From positions 1-33,480 of the forward strand of contig NZ_JOCB01000094.1 in NCBI RefSeq assembly GCF_000718775.1: DNA of 33,480 nt, in the 5' to 3' direction. Below, piece by piece: positions 16,413 to 27,000 of this stretch. The stretch is from Streptomyces sp. NRRL S-31. Lineage in GTDB: Bacteria; Actinomycetota; Actinomycetes; Streptomycetales; Streptomycetaceae. The notes below the pieces were generated by a model. That model worked only from the letters and a program-made list of their open reading frames with translations. It was not told the DNA's origin and did no database searches. Both the position numbers and the translations under genes were made by a program. The stretch's first letter is position 1, and each line of letters begins with the position of its first letter.

Positions 16413-17660
16413 TCACACGGACAGGGGTGCGCCTTCGTGCTCGCCCGGCTTGCCGGAGTTGCCGGGCCCGCGGGAGACCCGGGAGCCGGCGTTGCGGCGC
16501 AGCCACAGCGTGCTCGGCCAGAGGGCGAACAGCACGGCGGCGACGCCGGCGAGCGCGATGGCCGCGCGGGGGCCGGTGACTTGAGCGACCAGGCCGGCGA
16601 GGGCGGCACCGATGCCCTGCGCCGTCAGGTTCATGGACGCGGCCACGCCCATTCCCTGGGCGCGCTGGGCGTCCGGCAGCATGTCGCCGAGGAACGACAC
16701 GGAGAGGACGACCTGGATCGCCCACAGCGTGCCGCTCAGTCCGAAGACGACCAGGGCGGAGCCGGGGCCACCACCGAGCAGCACCAGCGGCAGTGGTGCT
16801 CCTGCCGCCAGGCAGGCGATCGGGAACGCGCGCGTCCTGTGGCGTTCGGGCAGGAAACGCGCCAAGAGGCCCAGCCCCAGGAAGGAACAGGCGGCGGAGG
16901 CCGCCAGGAGGAAACCCACCCAGGCCGGATCCGCGCCGATCTCGTGCACGAACGGGGCGACGAGGCTGTCGGGTGCCATCAGGAAGAGCCCGGACAGCGT
17001 CGAAGCGAAGATCGCGCGCTGTCCGCGACCGCTCCACACCACACGCAGACCGCCGACCAGCGAGCGTCGCTGAGCAGCGGAGGCCGAAAGGGGCCGGGAG
17101 CTGACGAAGGATCTGATCAGGACCGCTGACAGCGCGAAGGTGGCGGCGTCGACGGCGAGGCACACCCGGGGGCTGACGGTCGAGGCGATGATGCCGCCCG
17201 CAGCGAAGCCGGCCAGCTGCCCCGCCTGGTTCACGGACTGCCGCAACGCCATGGCGGCCGTGTACTGCTCCGTGTCGACGATGTCCCGCAGGAGAGCCAG
17301 ATGGGCCGCCTTGTAGGGCCCGTTGAGGAACGACGACGCGGCGACCAGGACGCACAGCGCCGCCAGCGGGATGCCGGGAATCGTCATGGCGGCCACCTCG
17401 ACCGCACGGACGGCGTTGATGGCGACGATGACCTCACGGCGCGGCCTGCGGTCCGCGACGGTGGACAGCAGCAGGGCGCCGGCCATGGTGGGCAGGTAGG
17501 TGAGCCCGTAGGTCAGGCCGGTGAGAGCGGCGGAGTCCGTCCGGTCGAACACCATGACGGTCAGGGCGACGCGGGAGAACTGGTCCCCTATGACGGAAAG
17601 GAATTCCGTCGCGCTCGTCACGCGGAATTCGCGGAGCCGGAGTACGGCCCACATCCTCAT
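16413..17660 (-). CDS. MFS transporter, probable drug/metabolite exporter
   Basis: This membrane protein has about 415 residues and 11-12 hydrophobic segments. It begins MRMWAVLRLREFRVTSATEF, typical of the EntS/macrolide-efflux-like MFS group (NxxFR...LxxxxSxxGDQ... style opening). ADRRPRREV between helices 2 and 3 fits the MFS loop motif. The frame extends upstream to 17768, but the extra 36 residues look non-coding. The ATG at 17658-17660 is preferred although no strong ribosome site precedes it. The C-terminus is a short charged tail. The substrate is unknown; most relatives export small hydrophobic compounds or siderophores. It diverges from the LuxR regulator, which might control it (positional inference). 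Confidence 0.88.
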   Translation of the reverse strand: MRMWAVLRLREFRVTSATEFLSVIGDQFSRVALTVMVFDRTDSAALTGLTYGLTYLPTMAGALLLSTVADRRPRREVIVAINAVRAVEVAAMTIPGIPLAALCVLVAASSFLNGPYKAAHLALLRDIVDTEQYTAAMALRQSVNQAGQLAGFAAGGIIASTVSPRVCLAVDAATFALSAVLIRSFVSSRPLSASAAQRRSLVGGLRVVWSGRGQRAIFASTLSGLFLMAPDSLVAPFVHEIGADPAWVGFLLAASAACSFLGLGLLARFLPERHRTRAFPIACLAAGAPLPLVLLGGGPGSALVVFGLSGTLWAIQVVLSVSFLGDMLPDAQRAQGMGVAASMNLTAQGIGAALAGLVAQVTGPRAAIALAGVAAVLFALWPSTLWLRRNAGSRVSRGPGNSGKPGEHEGAPLSV

Positions 17661-17788
17661 GAAGCTGCCGATCTCTGCTGAGCCATGTGCCTTCCCGTGG
17701 AGCCGGCCCGTCGCCCCGCGGGCGCCGGTGGGGTGGACGAGGGAGTCGGTCGATGGTCCGCCGCCCACCCCCTCGGGCTACTTGGTGG

Positions 17789-17865
17789 ACCAGTCCGAAG
17801 GACCCGCGAACCAGTCCGGGGGACCCGCGAACCAGTCCGGGGGACCCGCGAACCAGTCCGGGGGA
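17789..17865. repeat. 21-bp tandem repeat, about 3.7 copies, between MFS and LuxR genes
   Basis: Units start at 17789, 17810, 17831 and 17852, each beginning ACCAGTCCG and running through GGGACCCGCGA. The first has AAG instead of GGG after CCG; the last is cut short before GGAGG. The array lies about 130 bases upstream of the MFS start codon. The 21-bp period is two helical turns, so repeated protein-binding sites would lie on one DNA face. On the minus strand it could also encode a 7-residue repeat, but no credible gene covers it. Confidence 0.9.
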
Positions 17866-18223
17866 GGAAGTTCCGTCGCTCGGTACATGACGCACCATCT
17901 TTCTGTCCGAGGGTGACGCGGCGGTCACACCTTCGTGCGCAAAGGTATGTCGCGCTGTCACACCCGCGCTATAGGGGAGGTCACAGGTCCGGATTTGAAC
18001 TACATGTCACTGTCCGCCGTTCACACGTGGGAGCGCCGGGCTCCGGCTGAGACGGTGAACGCCACGGCGGAGAGACCCACAAATATGGAGTTTATGTTGT
18101 GATTGTGTTGTCCTATGTTGATTGGGTCGGGCATACTGCAGTAACTGTCCCGGCACATGGTTCGGGCCGCCGACCGCAAGACGACTGCCGCGCGTCCGGG
18201 CAGCTGGCGGAAGGTGTGTGCAC
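17866..18223. promoter_or_regulatory. Divergent promoter region with AT-rich island, MFS/LuxR
   Basis: Bases 18080-18140 are strikingly AT-rich for this sequence (runs such as AAATATGGAGTTTATGTTG). A possible + strand promoter is TTGTCC (18108-18113), an 18-base spacer and CATACT (18132-18137), leaving a leader of about 80 bases before the LuxR start. GTCACA occurs at 17924, 17957 and 17980 and GTCACT at 18006, which may be half-sites of an operator. These are visual calls only. Confidence 0.4.
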
Positions 18224-20941
18224 GTGATCGGACGGGAACCGGAGTTCGGCCAACTGGCCGCCCTCCTCGATTCGGCGCGGCGGGGACACGGGTCCTCGGT
18301 GCTCGTGTCGGGAGAAGCGGGCATCGGAAAGAGCCTGCTCGTATCCGCAGCCGTCGAGGCGGCGTCCTCGTCAGGCTTCAGGACGCTGTCGTGTCGCGGC
18401 ATCCGCGGCGCGGGCGCGGCCGGCTTCGAGGGACTGCACGAACTGCTGCTTCCCCTGCTCGACCGCGTCGACGCGCTGCCGCCGCGCCAGCGCACGGCTC
18501 TCGACGTGGCGTTCGGGGCGGAGGGAGAGCCGGCCGACCGCCTCATCACCGGGCTCGCCGCATTCGGGCTGCTGGAGAAGGCCGCGACGGCGAGTCCCCT
18601 CGTGGTGCTGATCGAGGACCTGCACTGGCTCGACCGGTCGACAGCCGAGATCGTCACGTTCCTAGCGGCCCGCACGGGCGACCTGCCGGCGCTGCTCGTG
18701 GCCACGACACGGGCCGATCCCGTCTACCCGGACCACGGGTCGCACTTCGGGCACCACCTGCCCCTGGCGCCGCTCGGCGAGGAAGACGCGCTGAACCTGA
18801 TCGGCGCACACGCGCCCGCGATGACCATGCCGCAGCGGCACCGCCTGGTCGCGTACGCACGGGGCAACCCGCTCGCACTGACCGAATGGTCGGCCGACCC
18901 GTCCTGGACGGAGGATCCACCTTCCGTCGAGCGCAGCCGCCTACCGATGGGCAAACGTCTGGAGGACTCGTTCCTGGCCGAGGTCGCCCTGCTGCCCCGG
19001 GCGACGCGGCGAGCCCTCCTCGTCGCCGCCGCCGGGGAGGACGCGAGCAGCCACGAGGTGGTGCGGGCGGCCCGTAACCTGGGCCTTGACCGAGGCGACT
19101 TCGCACCGGCCGAGAGCTTCGGACTGATCTCGCTCACCGATGGCGCCTACCGGTTCCGTCACCCGCTGGTGGCTTCGGCGGTGTACGACAACGCCGACTC
19201 CGACGCACGGTCCCGCGTGCACACACAGCTGGCGGCGGTCATCGACGATGCCGCTCGTGCTGTCCGGCACCGGGCCGCGGCCGCCGTCGGATGGGACGAG
19301 GACGTCGCCCGTGAACTCGAAGAACTCGCCCTGGCGACCGGCCGCCGGGGTGCGCGGACCGAAGCGGCCGCCACCTGGCGACGCGCGGTCGCCCTGACCC
19401 CGGTCGCGGCGGAGCGGGCGCGACGCACGGTGATGGCGGCCGAGGCCGCGCGGCAGGCGGGCGCGACGGCCGACGCCGCCGCCCTGCTCGCCGAGGCGAT
19501 GCCGGTCGTCCACGACGAGGCATCGCTCGTGCAGTCCGCTCGCACCGAACTGCTGATCTCCACCACCAGCACGGCGCTCCAAGGGCGCCGCGGTGACGAA
19601 CTCGTCGAGCTGTCGCGGACCCTGAGCGAGCCGGCTGACCGGCTCGAGATCCTCACCTGGGCGGCGGTGCGAAGCTACCTGCGCCAGGACTCCTCCGCCG
19701 AGATCATGCGAGCCGTGACCGACGAACTGCGGCGGCCCGACCTCGCCGTCACCGAGGAACAGCGGGTGCTTCAGGGCATCGGCCTGGCCCTGATCAGTCC
19801 GGCGGACCGGATCACGTCCGTCGAGAAGGCACTGTCGATCTTCCAGGGGCGGGTGCGCGACTCGGACGCGACCCTGCTGAACTGCCTCGCCTTCGCCGTC
19901 GAGGACACCGACGACCTCACCGAGGCCGCCCGCGTCTGGACCGCCGAGATCGACATGTTCCACCGGTCGGCACGGACGAGCGACGAGACGGTGGCCATCG
20001 CCGGGCGCGGAACGGTACGCGTGACGGCCAACGAGATCGCCGCCGGCCTCGCCGACTCGGAGCACGCACTGCGCCTCAGCGCCGATCTCGGCATGCCGGT
20101 GGTCGGCGCACTGGCCGCGGCGAACATCGCGCGTGCACGCGCATGGCGCGGTGAACAGGAACTCGCGGCCTCCGCTCTGGAGACCTGTGGCGAGCTGTCC
20201 GGGCTGATGCCCTTCGCCAGGGTGGAGGCCGTCGCGTCCTGGGCGTCCGCCCAGATGGCGGCGAACGAGAGCCAGCCGGACGAGGCGGTCGTCCACCTGC
20301 TGAAGAGCGTCGAGCACCTACCCATCGGCGTCTGGGCCGGCGGCGACCTCGCCGACGTGGCCGTCCGAGCCGGCCGGCCGGAGGCGGTGGAGGGCTGGCT
20401 CGGCATGGCGACGACAGCCCTCGCGTCCAGCGACTCCGACCATCTCGCGATGCTCGTCGAACGGTCGAAGGCGCTGCTGACCCCGGGCAGCGGCGCACGC
20501 GACCACTTCGAGGAGGCGATACGACGCGGCGAGCGGACCACCGCGCACCTCGACCTGGCCAGGACCCGGCTGTTCTTCGGCGAGTGGCTGCGGCGCGAAC
20601 GCCGCATCACGGAGGCACGCGACCACCTCGCCGCGGCGTTGCACGTCTTCGAGGCGCACCACGCGGCTCCGCTCGCCCGGAGAACGGCGCAGGAACTGCG
20701 CGCCGCCGGCGGCGGGGAGCGGACCCAGCCCACCAGGAGCTTCGACGCCGGCAGCATCCTCACCGCCCAGGAACTGCACGTAGCTCGGCTGGCCGCCGAG
20801 GGTTACACGAACAAGCAGATCGCCGACCGGGTGTACCTCTCCCACCGCACGGTGGGAGCGCACCTGTACAAGGCCTACGCGAAGTTGCAGATCAGCCGGC
20901 GGTCGCAGCTCGCCTCCGTCCTCGCGGGCGCGCTCGACTGA
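18224..20941 (+). CDS. LuxR-family LAL-type ATP-binding transcriptional regulator
   Basis: This protein has 905 residues from GTG 18224, chosen because GGAAGG ends nine bases upstream and the protein then opens MIGREPEF, the usual LAL start. The N-terminal AAA/STAND ATPase has Walker A G30-EAGIGKS (Lys36) and a Walker B-like VVLIEDLHWLD near residues 123-133. A long helical TPR-like middle follows (about 350-820). The C-terminal LuxR helix-turn-helix covers about residues 843-905 (LTAQELHVARLAAEGYTNKQIADRVYLSHRTV in two parts, then GAHLYKAYAKL). LAL proteins are usually pathway activators responding to a ligand and ATP. It diverges from the MFS exporter and converges on the giant gene, 72 bases from that gene's stop. 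Its target is unknown; the exporter is the simplest candidate. Confidence 0.94.
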   Translation: MIGREPEFGQLAALLDSARRGHGSSVLVSGEAGIGKSLLVSAAVEAASSSGFRTLSCRGIRGAGAAGFEGLHELLLPLLDRVDALPPRQRTALDVAFGAEGEPADRLITGLAAFGLLEKAATASPLVVLIEDLHWLDRSTAEIVTFLAARTGDLPALLVATTRADPVYPDHGSHFGHHLPLAPLGEEDALNLIGAHAPAMTMPQRHRLVAYARGNPLALTEWSADPSWTEDPPSVERSRLPMGKRLEDSFLAEVALLPRATRRALLVAAAGEDASSHEVVRAARNLGLDRGDFAPAESFGLISLTDGAYRFRHPLVASAVYDNADSDARSRVHTQLAAVIDDAARAVRHRAAAAVGWDEDVARELEELALATGRRGARTEAAATWRRAVALTPVAAERARRTVMAAEAARQAGATADAAALLAEAMPVVHDEASLVQSARTELLISTTSTALQGRRGDELVELSRTLSEPADRLEILTWAAVRSYLRQDSSAEIMRAVTDELRRPDLAVTEEQRVLQGIGLALISPADRITSVEKALSIFQGRVRDSDATLLNCLAFAVEDTDDLTEAARVWTAEIDMFHRSARTSDETVAIAGRGTVRVTANEIAAGLADSEHALRLSADLGMPVVGALAAANIARARAWRGEQELAASALETCGELSGLMPFARVEAVASWASAQMAANESQPDEAVVHLLKSVEHLPIGVWAGGDLADVAVRAGRPEAVEGWLGMATTALASSDSDHLAMLVERSKALLTPGSGARDHFEEAIRRGERTTAHLDLARTRLFFGEWLRRERRITEARDHLAAALHVFEAHHAAPLARRTAQELRAAGGGERTQPTRSFDAGSILTAQELHVARLAAEGYTNKQIADRVYLSHRTVGAHLYKAYAKLQISRRSQLASVLAGALD

Positions 20942-21013
20942 CGCGGAGTCCGGCGACGGCTGTGGACGACGAGCCGGCGAGCCGCGCCCGGGCGGAGGGC
21001 CCGCGCCCGAGGT

Positions 21014-24000
21014 TCACCCGGGTGTCCGGGGCGCGGACGAGTGCCTCGCGGACATGCCGCCGCGCGGCGTGGAAGCGGAACCGGTCGGCGGGGCCGACCC
21101 GGGAGCGAGGCGCCTGAGATGTACGGGGACCAGCGTGGGCACGGTGTACAGGTCCGCCGGCGAGGTGCGCGTCGCCCGCTCCTCCCGCTCCGTGGCCACG
21201 TCCGCGAAGTGGAAGCCGCGGACGATCTCGAAGAGTGAGTGGTCCCGGCCGGGCAGCATCCACGCCAGCAGCGCCCTGCGGAAGTCCGCGACGGACGCGT
21301 CGGCCACGTTGAGCCACTGGAACGCGCGCACCGAGCGCAGCGTGGTGCCGGACACGCCGGCCACCACGGGCATGTTCCGCTGCCCGTGCCACTCCCGGTA
21401 CCAGTCGGTGGTGGTGTCGACGTCGTGGTACGCCGTGCCTTCGACCCAGCCGACCGGCATCTCGGGGCCGGCGACGTCGTCGCCGAGATCGGCGTCGCGG
21501 GGCGCCGCGAAGGTGACGTCCTGGCGCAGGACGGCCACGACCCGCGTCACGGGACGGCCCGCGGCGGGCTCGGCACCCACCCTCTCCTCCGTGGTTTCCC
21601 GCACGGCAGGAGCCCGGTGCACCTCCACGGAGATCACATCCGGGCGGGCGAGGACGCCGGCCAGATCGGGCATGCCGGTCGTCGGGTCGAACGTCAGCGT
21701 GTCGAGTGGGATGTCGTCGACCGTGAATCCTTCGAGCGTCAACGCGCGTTCGTGCCGGACGAGGAACGCGCGTTCGCGGGACGACAACGGCACACCCAGT
21801 CGACTGTAGTGCCGAGGGGTGCTCTTGCGGTCGCCGGTCGCGCGGTCGCGCTCCGAGCGGGGCACGCGCGTGTTCTGGCTGCGCACCACCTCCAACGGGT
21901 CCTTGTCCCGGCCGTCCGGCCCGAAGGCGGCGAGATTGCCCAGTGCGATCGGATCGTGCGCCGAGAAGAGGTGCTTCTGCCGAGCCAGTGCGGGGTCGTC
22001 CGCCACCGTCCTCTCCCACCGCGCGCGCGGGCCGCCGTGCAGGAAGTCGTCGTAGGCACGAAGCGCTTCGACGTCCAGCCCGAGACGGGCGGCCCGGGCC
22101 ATGCGAGCCGTCCGGCCCGCCGCCCCTTCTCCCGGCGACGGGGGCGGCAGGAGCGACTTCATCAGCCGCGTGAAGGACGGCTGGCCTGGATCGTTCTCGT
22201 ACAGCGACTTGCCGCCCAGGGCGTTGAGGTAAGCGGTGAGCAGTTCCCGCACGCTGCCGTCGGCCAGCAGGTCCTCCAGGCGCCGCACCGACTGACCGGC
22301 CGCCCGTCCGATCTGTCCGGCGCTCGTGGGGTCGTCGGTGAAGAACGCGTCGGCGACGCGCTCCTCGCTCTCCTCGGGGAAGGCGTCGCGAAGCACCTCG
22401 CGCATGCGTCCGACGGCGGCACGGGCGGCCGCCAGCACGGCCGGGTCGTGGTGATGGTGCGCGCCGAGCCGCCGTTCGAAATCCTCCGCCGCGCCTGCCG
22501 CCACACCCTGCGGGGATTCCACCGCCGGGTCCGTGCCGGGCCGGACGCGGTCGTCGGCGTCGCCGACGGGCCGCGGGGGGCGGGCGTGCGGGGCGAAGAC
22601 CTCGGCGATCTGCCGGAGGTGGTCGTCGGTGAGGACGAGGGGGCGTCGCAGGGCCTCTTCGGTGAAGGGGCCCATGATGCTGGAGGTGCCGGGACCGGAG
22701 TGCGCGCGGGTGCGACCGCCCGGGACGAGCAGCGCGCGGGGGTCGGCCCTGTCGTCGCGCACGCCGAGGCCGTGGACGATCTCGTGCACATATGCCTCGG
22801 GCCGGACGTCGGTGTACCACACGTTCTGCACCATGTCCCGTTCACCGGGCACCCCCGGGCGTACGGTGACGACCGTGTCGGCGTGGTCCGGGCCGGACTC
22901 GTCCACGAAGTCGGCCTCTAGACGGAGGACCGGTCCGTCGCCGGCGGCCAGGCCCGGTACCGGCAGGCGGTGGCCGGGCCGGTTGACCAAGGTGTCGACC
23001 GCCCGGCGCACGTCCTGCTTGAGCAGTTCCAGCCGGTGCGGGTCGGTTCCGTCGGGGCGCAGGTGGATGCGCCGGGTGAGGTGGAGGTGCCCGGCGGGAT
23101 CGCCGGGGCCGGTGTGCCACCGCCAGGTGTAGCCGACGCGGGTGAGTTCACCCGAGGCGGCCGGCCGTGTCACCCGCCGGGAGCCGTCACCGCGGGCGTG
23201 GATGACGAACGCCTCGGTGCCCGAACGCCCGAAGGGGATCCACCGTTCGGTGTCGACCCGCCCGGACGAGGAGGCGGTGCCGGCCCCGTCACGCGAGGAC
23301 GGTGCCGTACGCGGGAGGGAGCCGCCGGCGTCCGCGGCGACGGGGATCTCCGGGACGGGCCGCTCCGCGCCGTGCGTCGCGTACGTGGAGGCGGGCGCCG
23401 TGTCCGGATAGGCGGGCAGCTGCTCCTCATAGGACGGCAGAGCGTCCCCGTAGGACGGCAGAGCGTCCCCGTAGTCGGGGAGCTGGTCCTGGGGAGGGGG
23501 GCCGGCGGGCACCTCCTGCCCGGACCAGACGACGTGGCCCGAGGCACCGTCCCGATGTCCGTGCCGGTTCTCCTGCGCGTCGAAGACACCGATGATCGCC
23601 TCCGGGGCGATGCGGTGGGTGAAGGCGATCTCGTCCTCCTCCATGGGGACGAAGCCGTCGGGGAGCACCGAACCGCTCGCCTGCTGGCGGGCGATGGTCG
23701 CCGTGACGTCCACGCCCGTGCGGTCACCGTTCGCGGCGGTCGCGATCGTGTAGCGGTACCGCTTGTTGACGTACCGGTACATCTGGTTGCGCGTCGTCGC
23801 AACGTACGGGGACTCGGGCGGGTTCTCGACCGTCCACCGCCACAGGGCGACGTGCGCGCCGGCGCTGTCGGCGACGAACCCCTCCCGGAACACCTCGTCG
23901 GGGGACCGGTCGGACCACCGCCACACGACCTCACCGGGGCCGCTCTCCACCAGGAACTCGCGATCGTCCGGGTGCACCATGCCCAGGTCGACGGCCGGCG

Positions 24001-27000
24001 CCACGTCCGCGCCCGAACGGCGTGCCGCGTCGGCCTCCGGCCGGCTCGTCCGCGACGCGGAGTGCCGGCCGGTGACGTGCCCTCCGCCCGCGGCGAGCAG
24101 GCCGGTGAGGCCGCGGGCCGCGGCTGTGGCGAGGCTCAGAGTGCCGCTCACCGAGGGGTCCCGCACGTCGAGTGTCGCCAGATGCTCGGCGAACCCCGTG
24201 AGCAAGGCGCGGATGTTGTCGCGGGCCTGGAGGGCCTGGGGGTGGGGCGTGGGGCTGGTTCTGATCTCGACGGCGGCGAGGACGCCGAGGCCGATCCGGC
24301 GGACGTTGTCGTCGGACAGCAGGAGCCCGTCGCTGACGGTCCGCGGCAGTCGTTTCTCCAGCTCGTTGACGGCGTCGAGGAGGGCACGCAGGGCCTGTGT
24401 CTCCGGGTGGCCGCCGGTCGAGAGCTCGCGGAGGGTGCCGAGGTCGCTCTGGAGTGCGCGCGGAGGCAGGACGGAGCGGTCGCGCGCGTTGTCGTAGGCG
24501 CTCCTGGCCTGGGCGACCACGGTGTCCAGGGTGGCGAGCAGGCCCGCGTCCGTTGTCCGGTCGGGTCCGTAGAAGCGGAGTTCCACGGGGACGAGGGGAA
24601 TGCGGAGGCGGCCGTCGTTCGTGTCCATGGTGGGGAAACCGGTGTGCATGCCGAACACGTAGTCCTGCCGCGAGCGGAGCAGGACGGGCGGCGGTACGTC
24701 GGTCAGCGCGGCGGACAGGTATTCGCCGATGGATGTGTCCATGGAGCCGAACGCACCCGCCTGCAACAGGGGGAACTCCGTGACACCGGCGAAGAGCCCG
24801 CCGTACATGCCGTCGACCCGCAGTGCTCGGGTGAAGTACTGGACGAACATCTGCTTGACGGTGTCGGCACGCGCGGACAGGAAGGCCCTGACCTCGGGGG
24901 GCAGACCGGCCCGGATGCCGGCGAGGTCGGTCCGGGTGAGCGCGGCCGCCATGTTCTTCGCCAAGGGAACGTCCGGCACACGGGCGGCGGCGAGGGCGTG
25001 CCAGTAGCCGCGCGCCGCGACCTGCGTGTAGGTCAGGGCGAGGAACCCGCGCAGCGCGCTGACGGCCTCCGACCGTTCGGCGAAGACCACGAGCTTCGGG
25101 GACAGATCCGGGACACCGGGCAGGACGGTGCGGAGGTAGGCGGCGGCGATGTCGGTGCCGAGAGCGAGGCCGACGTCGATGTGCTGGCGGAGGTAGTCGG
25201 AGTCGTCAGGACCGTTGTCACGGACGTGCTGAAGGAAGGAGTGGAGCTCGCTGACGGGGACGCCGACGGTGAACTGCGGCTCGACGAAGTCCCCGATGCC
25301 GGGTACCCGGGACAGCCGGGCGTCGGCGAGCGGGGCCCACACCCCGAAGCCGGCCGCGCGCGGAAACGCCTCGGACAGGCGGGCGCCGTCGGGCAGCCGT
25401 GCGAGCCTGTCCCGCAGGGCCCTGTAGTCGGCGACGTAGTCGGCCACGTCGACACGCCCGGCATCGCCCGGCACCACTGCCAGCGGCTCGCTGACCACTT
25501 CGATGAAGGGGGCCGTGGTCTCCCAGTCCTCGACGACCACCCGGAAGCTGCGGCTGCGGGCGATGTTCGTGACGGACATGTCGATCCCTGCTCGGAATCC
25601 CCTCGGAAAGGTGATCCGCCAGCGCGGCATCTCCGTCTCCACGCCGACGGCGCCGCCGTTCATCCGCAGGGGCCGCCCCCTGTTGGCGATGCGGCCGGCG
25701 ATCTCGAAGGCGATTGCGCGCGTGTTGAGGCGCCTGGTGTGCTCGTCCAGTTCCCCGAACCGTGCGGCCACCTCGGTGCCGTCGACGCTGCCCGGCCAGC
25801 CCAGGCCGGCGAGCTGCCTGCCGACCTCCGCGTGCAGCGCCGCCATGTCGGGTGCCTCGTGTACGGCCCCGGACGATTCGGTGGCGGAGGCCGGCGCGGT
25901 GGGCGCCGAAGGGGTGGACGAGGACGCCGGACGCACGGAGCCGGCCTCCACCGGGGACGTGCCCGGTTGTGCCCCGAGGCCGTCCGCGGCGCTGTACGGC
26001 AGCGGCTCCCGGCCCACCAGGGTCCGGAACACGCTGTCCTCGACCGTCGGCGCGGACGGCTCCGGTGCGGCGTCCGCGGTCGTGCGGGTCGCCGCGGGAC
26101 CGCCGTACGAAGCCAGCGCGTCGGCCAGCACCCGGGTGTGCGGATCCTCCGGGTCCCGGTCCTCCAGCGCGCGCCGCAGCCCGTCGGGCATCGAGTCGCC
26201 GGTGGAGACCCTGCGGACGACCGGACCGCGCGCGGCCGGGGCGCCCGTCTCCTCCGTACCCGTCCGTGGCGCCGGACCGTGCGCGAGCGGGCCGGCGCCG
26301 GTGCCGTTCAGCCGCCCGGCCACGGCCCGGGCGCCTCGCTCGTCGCCGGCGTGCAGGTGGACGGCGATCTGGACGAGCGCCGCTTCCCGGGCCTCGCGCG
26401 CGGCCCGTTCCCGGGCGTGCGGGGCGGCCGGCGGTGCGGGCAGCAGGGCGCCGGCCCGCGCCAGCAGCCGGTCCGCCTCTGTCGCCGGAACACCCAGCCG
26501 GCGCGTCAGGCGGGTCGCCAGCCGCGCGGCCCCGGTCAGCGCGGCGGGGTCCAGCCCCAGCTGCCGGAGCCCTCGGACCGCGCTCTGCACGGCGTTGTCC
26601 GCGCTCGTCACCGCTCGGGCACGGGCGACGGCGTGGGGGAGGCTCTGCGCGGTCCGCTGTTCCGCCAGCGCCTCGTGGTACGCCCTGAGCGCCGCCGCGA
26701 GGCGCGCGGTGCCGGGGTCGCCGGGCCGGGCGGAGTCGCGCCGGGGGTCCCCGGCCTGCGCCGGGCCGGCCCCGTCCTTGCCCTTGCGGTCGCCGGAGGC
26801 TTCCGGGACCTGCTCCGTCGTACGGCCGGCCAGTTCGGCGGCGAGGGCCACGGACGCCCGCACGGCGGGATCGTCCGCCACCGCGCTGATCTGCAACGCG
26901 GTGGGGACGGCATCCGTGCCGTGTCCCCGCCACCGGTACCTGTCGCCCTCCCGCTTCTCGCTGACGGCGTACACCAGCAGGTCGACCATGCCGCTCGCCG

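Noticed and set aside
17661..17961. N-terminal extension of the MFS gene or a separate 175-codon gene through the 21-bp repeats
   Set aside because: The extra residues are repetitive (PGLVRGS) or unlike any MFS start, and no ribosome site supports them.
20990..21008. Terminator between the LAL regulator and giant gene 2
   Set aside because: Only a short stem of about 6 bp is possible in the 72-base gap, no better than chance at this GC content.
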